This document shows positions 54,529 to 63,143 of a stretch of 64,000 nucleotides of DNA, piece by piece. A program made the position numbers and the translations under genes. Numbering within the stretch: position 1 is the stretch's first letter; the number at the start of each line of letters is the position of its first letter. Source of the stretch: Mycobacterium sp. Root135 (GTDB lineage: Bacteria > Actinomycetota > Actinomycetes > Mycobacteriales > Mycobacteriaceae); NCBI RefSeq assembly GCF_001426545.1, contig NZ_LMEZ01000007.1:442478-506477 (forward strand), read 5' to 3'. The notes under the pieces were generated by a model. That model saw only the letters and a list, made by a program, of their open reading frames with translations, was not told the origin of the DNA and ran no database searches.

Positions 54529-56057
54529 GCACGGCCGCCCACCGGCTACCCTCCGACGGCTCGGCCGACGATCCCGTGGCGACGCCCGCGGTGACGACCG
54601 GTCCGATCGCGGGCAGCGCGAAGGGCTATCTCGACCTGGCCGACGTTCGAGGCGGCCGCGTACCGTACCGCAGGGTGCCGCTCGCCGACGGCCGGCACGT
54701 GGACCTCTACGACAGTTCGGGGCCCTACACCGATCCCGACGCCGTGCTCGACGTCGACCGCGGACTGCCGCCGCGGCCCGGCGTGATCGGTGGTGTCGGC
54801 ACGCAGCTGCAGCGCGCGAGAGACGGCGTCGTCACCGCCGAGATGGCGTTCGTCGCGGCGCGAGAGGGATTGCGGCCCAAACTGGTTCGCGACGAGATCG
54901 CCGCGGGCCGGGCCGTCATCCCGGCCAACCACCGCCACCCCGAGAGCGAACCGATGATCATCGGCAAGGCATTCCGGGTGAAGGTCACCGCCAACGTCGG
55001 GACGTCGAACCTGGCCTCGGGCGACTCCACTCTGCAGGACATGGTGTGGTCCATCCGGTGGGGTGCCGACACGGTCGTGGACCTCTCCACCGGCCGGGAC
55101 GGGGACCGGGTTCTGCGCAACGCGCCCGTCCCCGTCGGCACGGTGCCGCTGCACCAGACCCTGGAGACGGTGCACGGCGACCCGGCCGCGCTGACGTGGG
55201 AGGCGTTCCGCGACACCGTCGTCGAACAGGCCGAACGGGGCGTGGACTACATGACCGTGCACGCCGGGGTGCGGCTGGAGCACGTGCCGCTCACCGCGGG
55301 CCGGGTCGCGGGGATCGTCAGCCGCGGCGGCGCCATCATGGCGGCGTGGTGTCTGAGGCGCCGGTCGGAGTCCTTCCTCTACACGCACTTCGACGAACTC
55401 TGCGACATCCTCGCCCACTACGACGTGACGCTGGCACTCGGCGCCGGCCTGCAACCGGGCTCGATCGCCGACGCCGACGACGCCGCCCAGTTCGCCGAGC
55501 TCCGCACCCTCGGATCTCTGGCGAAGACGGCGAAGGCCCGCGGGGTGCAGGTGATGGTCGAAGGTCCCGGACACCTTCCGCTGCACGTGATCGCGGACAA
55601 CGTGCGCCTGTTGGACCAGTTGTCCCACGGCGCCCCGTCCTACGCCTACGGTCCGCTCACCACCGACGTCGCGCCGGGTCACGACCACATCGCCTCGGCG
55701 ATCGGGGCCGCGGTGACCGCCCAGGCAGGCACCGCGATGCTGTGCTGCGTCAGCCCGAAGGAGCACCTTGGGGTCCCCGACCGGGCCGGTCTCAAGGAAG
55801 CCGTCATCGCCCACAAGATCGCCGCCCACGCCGCCGATCTCGCCAAGGGCCATGCGCAGACCCAGCAGCGCGACGACGCCCTCTCCCGGGCCCGCTTCGA
55901 GTTCCACTGGTACGACCAGTTCGCGCTCTCGGTGGACCCCGACACCGCCCGACGGGCCTACGAGGTGTCGAACTCCGTCGGACCGGCCAAGCTGGCCCAC
56001 TTCTACTCGTTGCGAATCAGCAACGCGCTCGGGCACATTGGCGATCAGCCGACGTAG
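54525..56057 (+). CDS. ThiC-like protein lacking the C-terminal Fe-S motif
   Basis: A 510-residue ThiC-family protein with the TIM-barrel core well conserved: the [12 protein letters not shown] region near residue 62, [75 protein letters not shown] (zinc His), [18 protein letters not shown] (zinc His) and [12 protein letters not shown]. The usual C-terminus HFCSMCGPKFCSM(R/K)I, whose CX2CX4C binds the radical-SAM [4Fe-4S] cluster, is reduced to HFYSLRI (His492-Ile498), followed by only 12 residues. The STGKNIHETREWILRN-type loop is also shortened to [12 protein letters not shown]. No downstream frame holds the missing motif. Start GTG 54525, overlapping pntB. It is unlikely to make HMP phosphate by the known mechanism. 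Confidence 0.88.
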   Translation: MSTAAHRLPSDGSADDPVATPAVTTGPIAGSAKGYLDLADVRGGRVPYRRVPLADGRHVDLYDSSGPYTDPDAVLDVDRGLPPRPGVIGGVGTQLQRARDGVVTAEMAFVAAREGLRPKLVRDEIAAGRAVIPANHRHPESEPMIIGKAFRVKVTANVGTSNLASGDSTLQDMVWSIRWGADTVVDLSTGRDGDRVLRNAPVPVGTVPLHQTLETVHGDPAALTWEAFRDTVVEQAERGVDYMTVHAGVRLEHVPLTAGRVAGIVSRGGAIMAAWCLRRRSESFLYTHFDELCDILAHYDVTLALGAGLQPGSIADADDAAQFAELRTLGSLAKTAKARGVQVMVEGPGHLPLHVIADNVRLLDQLSHGAPSYAYGPLTTDVAPGHDHIASAIGAAVTAQAGTAMLCCVSPKEHLGVPDRAGLKEAVIAHKIAAHAADLAKGHAQTQQRDDALSRARFEFHWYDQFALSVDPDTARRAYEVSNSVGPAKLAHFYSLRISNALGHIGDQPT

Positions 56058-56066
56058 CGCCGTTAC

Positions 56067-57215
56067 CTAATGCCTGCCCATCACGTGCGGCCCCCGCCTC
56101 ACCGGCACCCCGCCCGCGAAGCGCTCCAGCGACAGTGCCGCCACGTCGTCGTCGGGCGCGGCCCCCTCGGCGAGATCGGCCAGGACCTCGCCCATCAGCG
56201 CCGAGTACTTGAACCCTTCGCCGGAGTCGCCGCACGCGAACACCACGCCCTCGGGCAGACGGTCGACCACGAAGCTACCGTCGGGTGAGTCGGTCCAGAC
56301 GCACACCTGCTCGTCGACCACCGTCGACGGCACCGACGCCAGGCCCTCACGGACGAAGTCGCGAATGGCCTTGGTGCGAGCAGGGTCTGGCACTCGATCT
56401 TCGTCGGATCGCTGGTAGTCGCGAAGCGGTGTGTCGAGGCCGATCTTGTAGCCGCGGCCGGGCGTCGGCATTCCGTAGACGCCGGGCCGGCGGTCGGTCG
56501 GACCGTCGAACAGGCCCGGAAGAGCGTCGCTCGAGTGTGGGTCGGCCGCATCGCCGAAGTGCACCACCTGCTCGAGATACGGGTGCAGGTCGACGTGCAC
56601 GCCGACCCGGCTGAGCAGGGTGGCCGCACCGGGCCCCGGCGCGAGCACCGCGACGTCGGCGTCGACGAACCGGCCGTCCGAGAAGGAGATCCGGACGCCG
56701 GGCGTGCGGGCATCGACGTCGACGACGTCGTGGCCGAACAGCGTTGCGCCACCTCGCCTCTGGAACAGCAGCAGCTGAGCGCGTAGCGACGTCTCGGCGA
56801 GCACGACCCCGGCCGCCGGCTGCCACACCGCGTCTCGACCGTCGGGCCGCAGTCCGGGGAAGAACCGTCCGACGTCGTCAGCCGACACCTCGGTGTGCTG
56901 CACGTCCTGCGCCACAAGGGTCTCGAGGAGCGCGGGCAGCGACACGTCGTCGCGCCACACCAGCCCTCGCGTGAGGAACACCTCGGTGTTTGCGCGCTCG
57001 GCGAGCCGTCGCATCGCCTCCAACCCGCGACGGGCCAACCGCACCCGCGCCGGATTGGGGTCGGCGAGTCGCCACAGCCGCGTCGGACCCACCGACGACG
57101 AAAGCGCGTTGAACGGACCGTGACGGTCGACGAGCGTGACGTCGTGCCCGCGCCGGGCCATCTCCGCGGCCGCAGGCAAACCCCACGCGCCCGCACCGAC
57201 CACGATGCACTTCAT
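56067..57215 (-). CDS. FAD-dependent oxidoreductase, sarcosine/N-methyl amino acid oxidase type
   Basis: A 382-residue DAO-fold flavoprotein. It has an N-terminal CIVVGAGAWGLPAAAEMARRG FAD-binding motif, the SSSVGPTRLWRLADPNP region like that of monomeric sarcosine oxidase/MTOX, and the C-terminal CVWTDSPDGSFVVDRLPEG segment with a Cys in the place of the covalent FAD-binding Cys of MSOX (Cys315), followed by GDSGEGFKYSALMGE. So covalent 8a-S-cysteinyl FAD is likely. The substrate is a secondary or tertiary amine acid, otherwise unknown. The ATG at 57215 is preferred. It is convergent with the ThiC-like gene, 9 bp apart. Confidence 0.87.
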   Translation of the reverse strand: MKCIVVGAGAWGLPAAAEMARRGHDVTLVDRHGPFNALSSSVGPTRLWRLADPNPARVRLARRGLEAMRRLAERANTEVFLTRGLVWRDDVSLPALLETLVAQDVQHTEVSADDVGRFFPGLRPDGRDAVWQPAAGVVLAETSLRAQLLLFQRRGGATLFGHDVVDVDARTPGVRISFSDGRFVDADVAVLAPGPGAATLLSRVGVHVDLHPYLEQVVHFGDAADPHSSDALPGLFDGPTDRRPGVYGMPTPGRGYKIGLDTPLRDYQRSDEDRVPDPARTKAIRDFVREGLASVPSTVVDEQVCVWTDSPDGSFVVDRLPEGVVFACGDSGEGFKYSALMGEVLADLAEGAAPDDDVAALSLERFAGGVPVRRGPHVMGRH

Positions 57216-57241
57216 TGCTCGAGCCGATCGGCGACCAACGA

Positions 57242-58717
57242 TCAGCGCTTGCTGAAGATGATTCTGTGCCAATCCTTTTCGGCCTTGGCGGTGATGTCGC
57301 TCATGACGTGCTTGATGGTGAGGTACTCCTCGAAGGAGTAGTCACTCATGTCCTTGCCGAAGCCGGACGCGCCGACGCCGCCGTGCGGCATCTCGCTGAT
57401 GATCGGAATGTGGTCGTTGATCCACACGCAGCCGGCGTGGATTTCGCGCGACGCCCGCTGCGCCCGGTAGACGTCGCGGGTCCACGCCGATGCCGCCAGC
57501 CCGTACTCGGTGTCGTTGGCCTGCCGGATGCCGTCGTCGTCGTCCGTGAACCGCCGCGCGACCAGGACGGGTCCGAAGATCTCGCTGCGGTACACCTCCG
57601 ACCGCTCGTCGACGTCGGCGATCAGGGTGGGCCGGTAGAACGAGCCCGGCAGGTCGGGCGCGCTGCCGCCGGTGACGATGCGGCCGCCCTCCGACGTCGC
57701 ACGCTCGACGATGGCGGCGACCTTCGCCCGGTGCGCCAGGGTGATCAGCGGCCCGAGGTCGGTGTCGGGATCATGCGGATCGCCGACGACGATCTTGCTC
57801 ATCAGTTCGCCGACGCCCGCGACGAAGTCGTCGTAGAGGTCGCGCGCGACGATTGCCCGCGTCGCCGCCGTGCAGTCCTGCCCGGTGTTGATCAGCGACG
57901 CGGCGACGGCCCCATGGATGGCGGCGTCGAGGTCGGCGTCGTCGAACACCAGGAACGGGGCCTTGCCACCGAGCTCCAGCTGGGTGCGGTGCCCGTGCTG
58001 GGCGGCGGCCGCCATCACCTTGCGCCCGACGGCCGTCGAGCCCGTGAACGTCACCAGGTCGACGTCGCGATGCCCGGCCAGCGCCGTGCCGACGTCGTTG
58101 CCCGCACCGGTGAGGACGTTGAGGACGCCGTCGGGCAGGCCCGCCTCACTGGCGAGCCGTGCCAGCGTCAACGTGGTCAGCGGCGTCACCTCGGCGGGCT
58201 TGATGACCACCGAACAACCGGCGGCCAGGGCGGGAATCACCTTCCACACCGCCATCTGCAGCGGATAGTTCCACGGCGTGATCGTGCCGACGACGCCGAT
58301 GGCGTCTCGGCGGATGCTCGAGGTGTGGTCACCGGAGTACTCGGCGGTCGCCTTGCCTTCGAGGTGCCGCGCCGCTCCCGCGAAGAAGTCGATGTTGTCC
58401 ACGCTGCCCGGGACGTCGAAGTCCGTGGCCAGCCTGACGGGCTTGCCGGTCTGACTGACCTCTTCGGCAATCAGCTCGTCGGCGTGCTCGCCGGCAAGCC
58501 GGGCCAGCGTGGCGAGGACCGCGGACCGTTCGGCGGGCGTGGCGGTGGCCCAGCCCGGAAGTGCCGCCCGCGCCGACGCCACCGCGACGTCGACGTCGTC
58601 CGGTGTCGCCAGAGCGCACTCGGCAACGACGTTTCCGGTCGCCGGGTCGACGACCTGATGCGCCGCGCCGCGGGTCGTCACCTCGGCACCGTCAATCCAA
58701 CTGCTCGCGAAGGTCAT
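57242..58717 (-). CDS. aldehyde dehydrogenase (gamma-aminobutyraldehyde type)
   Basis: A 491-residue NAD-dependent aldehyde dehydrogenase. The LELGGKAPFLVFDDADLD motif contains the general-base Glu, and NTGQDCTAATR the nucleophile Cys (in the usual GQxC context); FTGSTAVGRKV binds cofactor. The nearest family seems to be aminobutyraldehyde/betaine aldehyde dehydrogenases of polyamine or amino acid breakdown. It begins at ATG 58717 and is divergent from the Lrp-aminotransferase operon, an arrangement seen with transamination-oxidation pairs (omega-aminotransferase then aldehyde dehydrogenase). Confidence 0.9.
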   Translation of the reverse strand: MTFASSWIDGAEVTTRGAAHQVVDPATGNVVAECALATPDDVDVAVASARAALPGWATATPAERSAVLATLARLAGEHADELIAEEVSQTGKPVRLATDFDVPGSVDNIDFFAGAARHLEGKATAEYSGDHTSSIRRDAIGVVGTITPWNYPLQMAVWKVIPALAAGCSVVIKPAEVTPLTTLTLARLASEAGLPDGVLNVLTGAGNDVGTALAGHRDVDLVTFTGSTAVGRKVMAAAAQHGHRTQLELGGKAPFLVFDDADLDAAIHGAVAASLINTGQDCTAATRAIVARDLYDDFVAGVGELMSKIVVGDPHDPDTDLGPLITLAHRAKVAAIVERATSEGGRIVTGGSAPDLPGSFYRPTLIADVDERSEVYRSEIFGPVLVARRFTDDDDGIRQANDTEYGLAASAWTRDVYRAQRASREIHAGCVWINDHIPIISEMPHGGVGASGFGKDMSDYSFEEYLTIKHVMSDITAKAEKDWHRIIFSKR

Positions 58718-58840
58718 GGCTTTTACGCTAGCCGACCTGCCTCGTCGCAGCTACGCATATCCCCCGTGCAAACCGGATGAAACGAACGATTTCAGCGCAT
58801 TGGTTGCCCCAAACGACGGATTCCGTGCACAATCGTCGTC
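58718..58840. promoter_or_regulatory. divergent promoter region, aldehyde dehydrogenase / lrp
   Basis: A 123-bp spacer. ACGACG and CGTCGT form a 6-bp inverted repeat near 58812-58838, just before the lrp ATG, a possible Lrp site. A CACAAT -10-like hexamer lies between. Nothing else was recognised. Confidence 0.35.
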
Positions 58841-59362
58841 ATGGTCGATAGGGATGCTCAGCCGGGCGTCCAAGCTGTCTCGTTGCGAATCAACCATTCT
58901 CGTCCTGGTGCGGCGTTCCAGCTGGACGAACTGTCCAAGGCGATCGTCGACAAGCTGCAGCAGGACGGGCGACGGTCCTACGCCGGCATCGGCAAGGCGG
59001 TCGGCCTGTCGGAGGCTGCGGTGCGTCAACGCGTGCAGCGGATGGTCGACGCCGGCGTCATGCAAATCGTCGCCGTCACCGATCCCATGCAACTCGGCTT
59101 CGCCCGCCAGGCGATGATCGGCATCCGGTGTACCGGTGACACCACCAAGATCGCCGACAAGCTCGCCGAAATCGAGTCCGTCGACTACGTGGTACTCACC
59201 GCGGGATCCTTCGACGCCATCGTGGAAGTCGTCTGCGAGGACGACGGCGACCTTCTCGACCTACTCAACACCAAGATCCGCGCCGTACCAGGGGTGATAT
59301 CCACCGAAACTTTGGTTTACCTCAAACTCGTTAAGCAGCAATACAATTGGGGCACAAGATGA
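58841..59362 (+). CDS. Lrp/AsnC family transcriptional regulator
   Basis: A 173-residue Lrp-type regulator with an unusual N-terminal extension of about 28 residues, then a winged helix (about 30-85: ELSKAIVDKLQQDGRRSYAGIGKAVGLSEAAVRQRVQRM) and a RAM effector domain (about 95-165). It is translationally coupled to the aminotransferase (ATGA) and probably regulates it and the divergent aldehyde dehydrogenase, with an amino acid as effector. M. tuberculosis has lrpA and pcd next to lat in a similar role, but at a different locus. Confidence 0.87.
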   Translation: MVDRDAQPGVQAVSLRINHSRPGAAFQLDELSKAIVDKLQQDGRRSYAGIGKAVGLSEAAVRQRVQRMVDAGVMQIVAVTDPMQLGFARQAMIGIRCTGDTTKIADKLAEIESVDYVVLTAGSFDAIVEVVCEDDGDLLDLLNTKIRAVPGVISTETLVYLKLVKQQYNWGTR

Positions 59363-60744
59363 CTCTCGTAGAATCAGATCCAACCGTATACTCAGACGCG
59401 GCCGCCAAGGCCAAGCGCCACATGTGGGGCCACTTCGCCCGCCATGGCGCCGACATCACCCCGACGGTCATCACCCGCGGTGAGGGTGTCCACATCTGGG
59501 ACAGCGACGGCAACAAGTTCATCGACGGCCTGTCCGGGCTGTTCGTGGTGCAGGTCGGACACGGCCGCGCCGAGCTGGCCGAGGCCGCCGCCAAGCAGGC
59601 CGAGACCCTGGCGTTCTTCCCGCTGTGGTCGTTCGCCACCCCGCCCGCCGCCGAGCTGGCCGAGCGCATCGCCAATTACGCACCTGGCGACCTGAACCGG
59701 GTGTTCTTCACCACCGGCGGCGGCGAGGCCGTCGAGAGCGCGTGGAAGCTGGCCAAGCAGTTCTTCAAGCTGACCGGCAAGCCCGGCAAGTACAAGGTGA
59801 TCTCGCGGTCGATCGCGTATCACGGCACGCCGCAGGGCGCCCTCGCCATCACCGGCATCCCCGACTTCAAGGCGCCGTTCGATCCGCCGACCCCCGGCGG
59901 TTTCCGGGTGCCCAACACCAACTTCTACCGGGCACCCGAGCACTTCAGCACCGACCCGAAGGCATGGGGGCGCTACTGCGCCGACCGCATCGCCGAGGCC
60001 ATCGAGTTCGAGGGTCCCGACACCGTCGCCGCCGTGTTCCTGGAGCCGGTGCAGAACGCGGGCGGTTGCTTCCCGCCGCCGCCCGGATACTTCGAGCGGG
60101 TCCGCGAGATCTGCGACGAGTACGACGTTCTGTTGGTCTCCGACGAGGTGATCTGTGCCTACGGTCGGATCGGGTCGATGTTCGCGTGCGACGACTTCGG
60201 CTACGTGCCGGACATCATCACCTGCGCCAAGGGGCTCACCTCCGGCTACTCGCCCATCGGCGCGATGATCGCCAGCGACCGACTGTTCGAGCCGTTCGAC
60301 GACGGCAAGACCGTCTTCGGCCACGGCTACACGTTCGGCGGGCATCCCGTCTCGGCCGCTGTGGCGTTGGCCAACCTCGACATCTTCGAGCGCGAGGGCA
60401 TCAACGACCACGTCAAGCAGATGGCGCCGGCGTTCAGGTCCACCCTCGAGAAGCTTCACGACCTGCCGATCGTCGGCGACGTTCGCGGCGAGGGATTCTT
60501 CTACGGCATCGAGCTGGTGAAGGACAAGACCACCAAGGAGACCTTCAACGACGAGGAGTCCGAGCGGCTCCTGCGCGGCTTCCTCACCCCGGCGCTGTTC
60601 GAGGCCGGGCTGTACTGCCGCGCCGACGACCGCGGCGACCCAGTCGTACAGTTGGCTCCCCCGCTGATCTGCGGCCAGAAGGAATTCGACGAGATCTACG
60701 AGATCCTGCACGGCGTGTTGAGCGAGGCAAGCCGCCGGATGTAG
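59359..60744 (+). CDS. class III aminotransferase (aspartate aminotransferase family)
   Basis: A 461-residue PLP-dependent class III (omega-) aminotransferase. The PLP Lys is in ITCAKGLTSGYSPIG, the DEVICAYGRIG region binds PLP's pyridine (Asp in VSDEVI), and FTTGGGEAVESAWKLAKQFF is conserved. Substrates in this family include omega-amino acids, beta-alanine and diamines such as putrescine. The orthologue by synteny is Rv3329, which sits two genes before dacB1. It begins at ATG 59359, overlapping the lrp stop, and probably delivers an aldehyde to the divergent aldehyde dehydrogenase. Confidence 0.9.
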   Translation: MTLVESDPTVYSDAAAKAKRHMWGHFARHGADITPTVITRGEGVHIWDSDGNKFIDGLSGLFVVQVGHGRAELAEAAAKQAETLAFFPLWSFATPPAAELAERIANYAPGDLNRVFFTTGGGEAVESAWKLAKQFFKLTGKPGKYKVISRSIAYHGTPQGALAITGIPDFKAPFDPPTPGGFRVPNTNFYRAPEHFSTDPKAWGRYCADRIAEAIEFEGPDTVAAVFLEPVQNAGGCFPPPPGYFERVREICDEYDVLLVSDEVICAYGRIGSMFACDDFGYVPDIITCAKGLTSGYSPIGAMIASDRLFEPFDDGKTVFGHGYTFGGHPVSAAVALANLDIFEREGINDHVKQMAPAFRSTLEKLHDLPIVGDVRGEGFFYGIELVKDKTTKETFNDEESERLLRGFLTPALFEAGLYCRADDRGDPVVQLAPPLICGQKEFDEIYEILHGVLSEASRRM

Positions 60745-60759
60745 GCGGTTCAGCCGCCG

Positions 60760-61752
60760 ATGTCCAAGCCGCCGATCGACCCCGTCCGCTGGCAACCGTC
60801 GGTGGTTCGGCGGCTGCCCGCGCCCGACCTCGACCGTTGGCTGACGACCGTTCCCCTACCGGGCCTGGCTCCGGAGGACGTAGTCGTCGACGGCAGGGGC
60901 GGCGTGTACACCGGGGTCGTCGGTGGCGACGTCATCCGCGTCGACGCCGAATCCGGCTCGCGCGAGGTCGTCGGCAACACCGGTGGGCGACCACTCGGCC
61001 TTGCCGTCGCACGTGACGGGCGGCTGCTGATTTGCGACAGCCATCGCGGACTGTTGGCGATGAACCTCGCCACCGGTGAGATCGAGACGTTGGTCGACTC
61101 GTTTGAGGGCCGCCCTTTGACGTTCTGCTCCAACGTGGTCGAGGCGTCGGACGGCTCCGTGTTCTTCACGGAGTCGACCGACCGCTTCGGCTACGAGCAC
61201 TACAAGGGCGCGGCGCTGGAAGGTCGCGGCTCTGGCTCGCTGTTCCGGCTCGACGTCGACGGCACGGTCACGCGGTTGGCGTACGGGCTGCACTTCACGA
61301 ACGGGGTGACGCTCACCGCGGACGAGTCGGCGGTCGTCTTCGCCGAGACGACGGGCGCGCGGGTGTCGAAGTTCTGGCTCACCGGCCCCGAGGCGGGCAC
61401 GGTGACGCCGTTGGCCGAGGGGCTGCCCGGGTATCCGGACAACATCTCGACCGGGCCCGACGGCCGCATCTGGGTGGCCATGGTGTCGGACCGCAACGCC
61501 ATCGTCGAGCAATTGGCAACGAAGGCCCCCATCCTGCGAAAGCTGTTGTGGTATTTGCCCTATCGCTGGCTCCCCGACGTCAAGCCGGTCGTGTGGGTGA
61601 TCGCCTTCGACCCCGACGACGGCCACGTGCTGGCGCAACTGCACGCCAGTCATTCCGGCTTCGGGTCGACGACGGGCGTCGTCCAAGACGGCAACCGGGT
61701 GTGGTTGGGCGGCATCGGAGCCTCGGCGATCGCCTACTTCGACCTGCCCTGA
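60760..61752 (+). CDS. SMP-30/strictosidine synthase-like beta-propeller protein
   Basis: A 330-residue predicted six-bladed beta-propeller with no signal peptide. Features are GLAPEDVVVDGRGGVYTGVVGGDVIRVD (first blade), GLAVARDGRLLICDSHRGLLAMN and the HFTNGVTLTADESAVVFAETTGARVSKFWL strand repeats, and the PGYPDNISTGPDGRIWVAM metal-site region with Asn/Asp. Family members are lactonases or strictosidine-synthase-like esterases; the substrate is unknown. It begins 16 bp after the aminotransferase, likely in the same transcript. Confidence 0.83.
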   Translation: MSKPPIDPVRWQPSVVRRLPAPDLDRWLTTVPLPGLAPEDVVVDGRGGVYTGVVGGDVIRVDAESGSREVVGNTGGRPLGLAVARDGRLLICDSHRGLLAMNLATGEIETLVDSFEGRPLTFCSNVVEASDGSVFFTESTDRFGYEHYKGAALEGRGSGSLFRLDVDGTVTRLAYGLHFTNGVTLTADESAVVFAETTGARVSKFWLTGPEAGTVTPLAEGLPGYPDNISTGPDGRIWVAMVSDRNAIVEQLATKAPILRKLLWYLPYRWLPDVKPVVWVIAFDPDDGHVLAQLHASHSGFGSTTGVVQDGNRVWLGGIGASAIAYFDLP

Positions 61753-61897
61753 CCGTCGACTGCACGCATGTCGTACGCATCGCCCGAGTAGGTCCGTAAA
61801 CAAGCGCGCAGTCGGCGCGAGACAGAACTCACCGGCCACTCTGGTAACAGCGTGGCAACTCCGAAAACCCAAGGCAGTCGCCTAACCTGCAGACACC
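61753..61897. other. intergenic region before dacB1
   Basis: A 145-bp spacer with no recognisable gene or hairpin; it presumably carries the dacB1 promoter. Confidence 0.35.
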
Positions 61898-63139
61898 ATG
61901 GCGACGTTCCACACCGTGTCCCGACGCGCTGCCGCGTTGGTAGCCACTCCCCTCCTGGCAGCGTTCTGCATGCTCGGCAGCCCCGCACTGGCCAACGCCG
62001 ACGACGCCTGCCCCTACAAGGTGGTGACGCCTCCCGCCGTCGACTCCTCAGAGGTTCCCGAGTCCGGCGACCCGCCTGCACCCCTGCCCGTGCCGGCCAA
62101 GCCGCTTGGCGGTGACGCTCTGTCCGGGTGCGGCATCATCACCGCGCCCGGCACCCCGCCCGTCCCCGGCGACGTGTCGTCGGAGGCCTGGCTGATTGCC
62201 GACCTCGACAACGGCGACATCATCGCGGCCCGAGATCCGCACGGCAGGCACCGCCCGGCCAGCATCATCAAGGTTCTGGTGGCGATGCAGGCGCTGCGGG
62301 AGCTCCCGATCAACCGGCAGGTGATCGGCACCACCGACGACGCGGCGGCCGAAGGCACCAGGGTCGGCGTCGACCAAGGCGGCAAGTACACCGTCAACGA
62401 CCTGCTGCACGGACTGCTCATGCACTCGGGCAACGACGCCGCGCACGCGCTCGCCGCCCAGCTCGGCGGCATGGACACCGCGCTGCAGAAGATCAACGAC
62501 CTGGCGAGCAAGCTCGGCGGTCGCGACACCCGCGCCGCCACCCCGTCCGGCCTCGACGGCCCCGGTATGAGCACCTCGGCCTACGACCTGGGACTCTTCT
62601 ACCGCTACGCCTGGCAGAACGCCGTGTTCGCCAACGTCGTGGCCACCAAGACGTTCAACTTCCCCGGCCACCCCAACCGCGACGGCGGCGAAGACAGCCC
62701 CGCCTACGAGCTGGAGAACGACAACCAGCTGCTCTACAACTACCCCGGCGCACTGGGCGGCAAGACCGGCTTCACCGACGACGCGGGACAGACGTTCGTC
62801 GGCGCGGCCGAGCGCGACGGGCGGCGGCTCGTCGTGATCATGTTGCGCGGCACCCGGATACCCATCGCGCCGTGGGAGCAGGCCGCACACCTGCTCGACT
62901 ACGGATTCGCGACCGACCCTGGCACGAAGGTCGGCTCGCTGATCGATCCCGACCCGTCGTTGGTTGCGCGGGCGGCCAACCCGCTCGGTGACAACGTTCC
63001 CGCCCAGGACGTGGCCGCCTCACCCCTGCCGACCGCCGACGCCGTGCCCGTGCGGGTCGGGGTGGGCGTCGTCGGAGCGATCGTCGTATTCGGCCTCATC
63101 ATGGCCGCTCGGTCGCTCAACCGGCGCCCGACCGACTAA
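61898..63139 (+). CDS. dacB1: D-alanyl-D-alanine carboxypeptidase (DacB1-like)
   Basis: A 413-residue penicillin-binding protein of the D-Ala-D-Ala carboxypeptidase (S11) family. A signal peptide occupies about residues 1-33 (hydrophobic [20 protein letters not shown] then ANA), followed by the SIIK active-site motif (Ser in [13 protein letters not shown]), SGN ([11 protein letters not shown]), and KTG ([11 protein letters not shown]). A C-terminal transmembrane helix (about 385-405) anchors it to the membrane. It trims the D-Ala end of peptidoglycan stem peptides. Orthologous by position to Rv3330. Confidence 0.93.
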   Translation: MATFHTVSRRAAALVATPLLAAFCMLGSPALANADDACPYKVVTPPAVDSSEVPESGDPPAPLPVPAKPLGGDALSGCGIITAPGTPPVPGDVSSEAWLIADLDNGDIIAARDPHGRHRPASIIKVLVAMQALRELPINRQVIGTTDDAAAEGTRVGVDQGGKYTVNDLLHGLLMHSGNDAAHALAAQLGGMDTALQKINDLASKLGGRDTRAATPSGLDGPGMSTSAYDLGLFYRYAWQNAVFANVVATKTFNFPGHPNRDGGEDSPAYELENDNQLLYNYPGALGGKTGFTDDAGQTFVGAAERDGRRLVVIMLRGTRIPIAPWEQAAHLLDYGFATDPGTKVGSLIDPDPSLVARAANPLGDNVPAQDVAASPLPTADAVPVRVGVGVVGAIVVFGLIMAARSLNRRPTD

Positions 63140-63143
63140 GCGC

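Noticed and set aside
56040-56070. A frameshift hiding the Cys motif of the ThiC-like protein
   Set aside because: The bases after the stop codon in all three forward frames show no CxxC pattern, the downstream gene starts its own convergent frame at once, and the loss coincides with an otherwise clean alignment ending in HFYSLRI.
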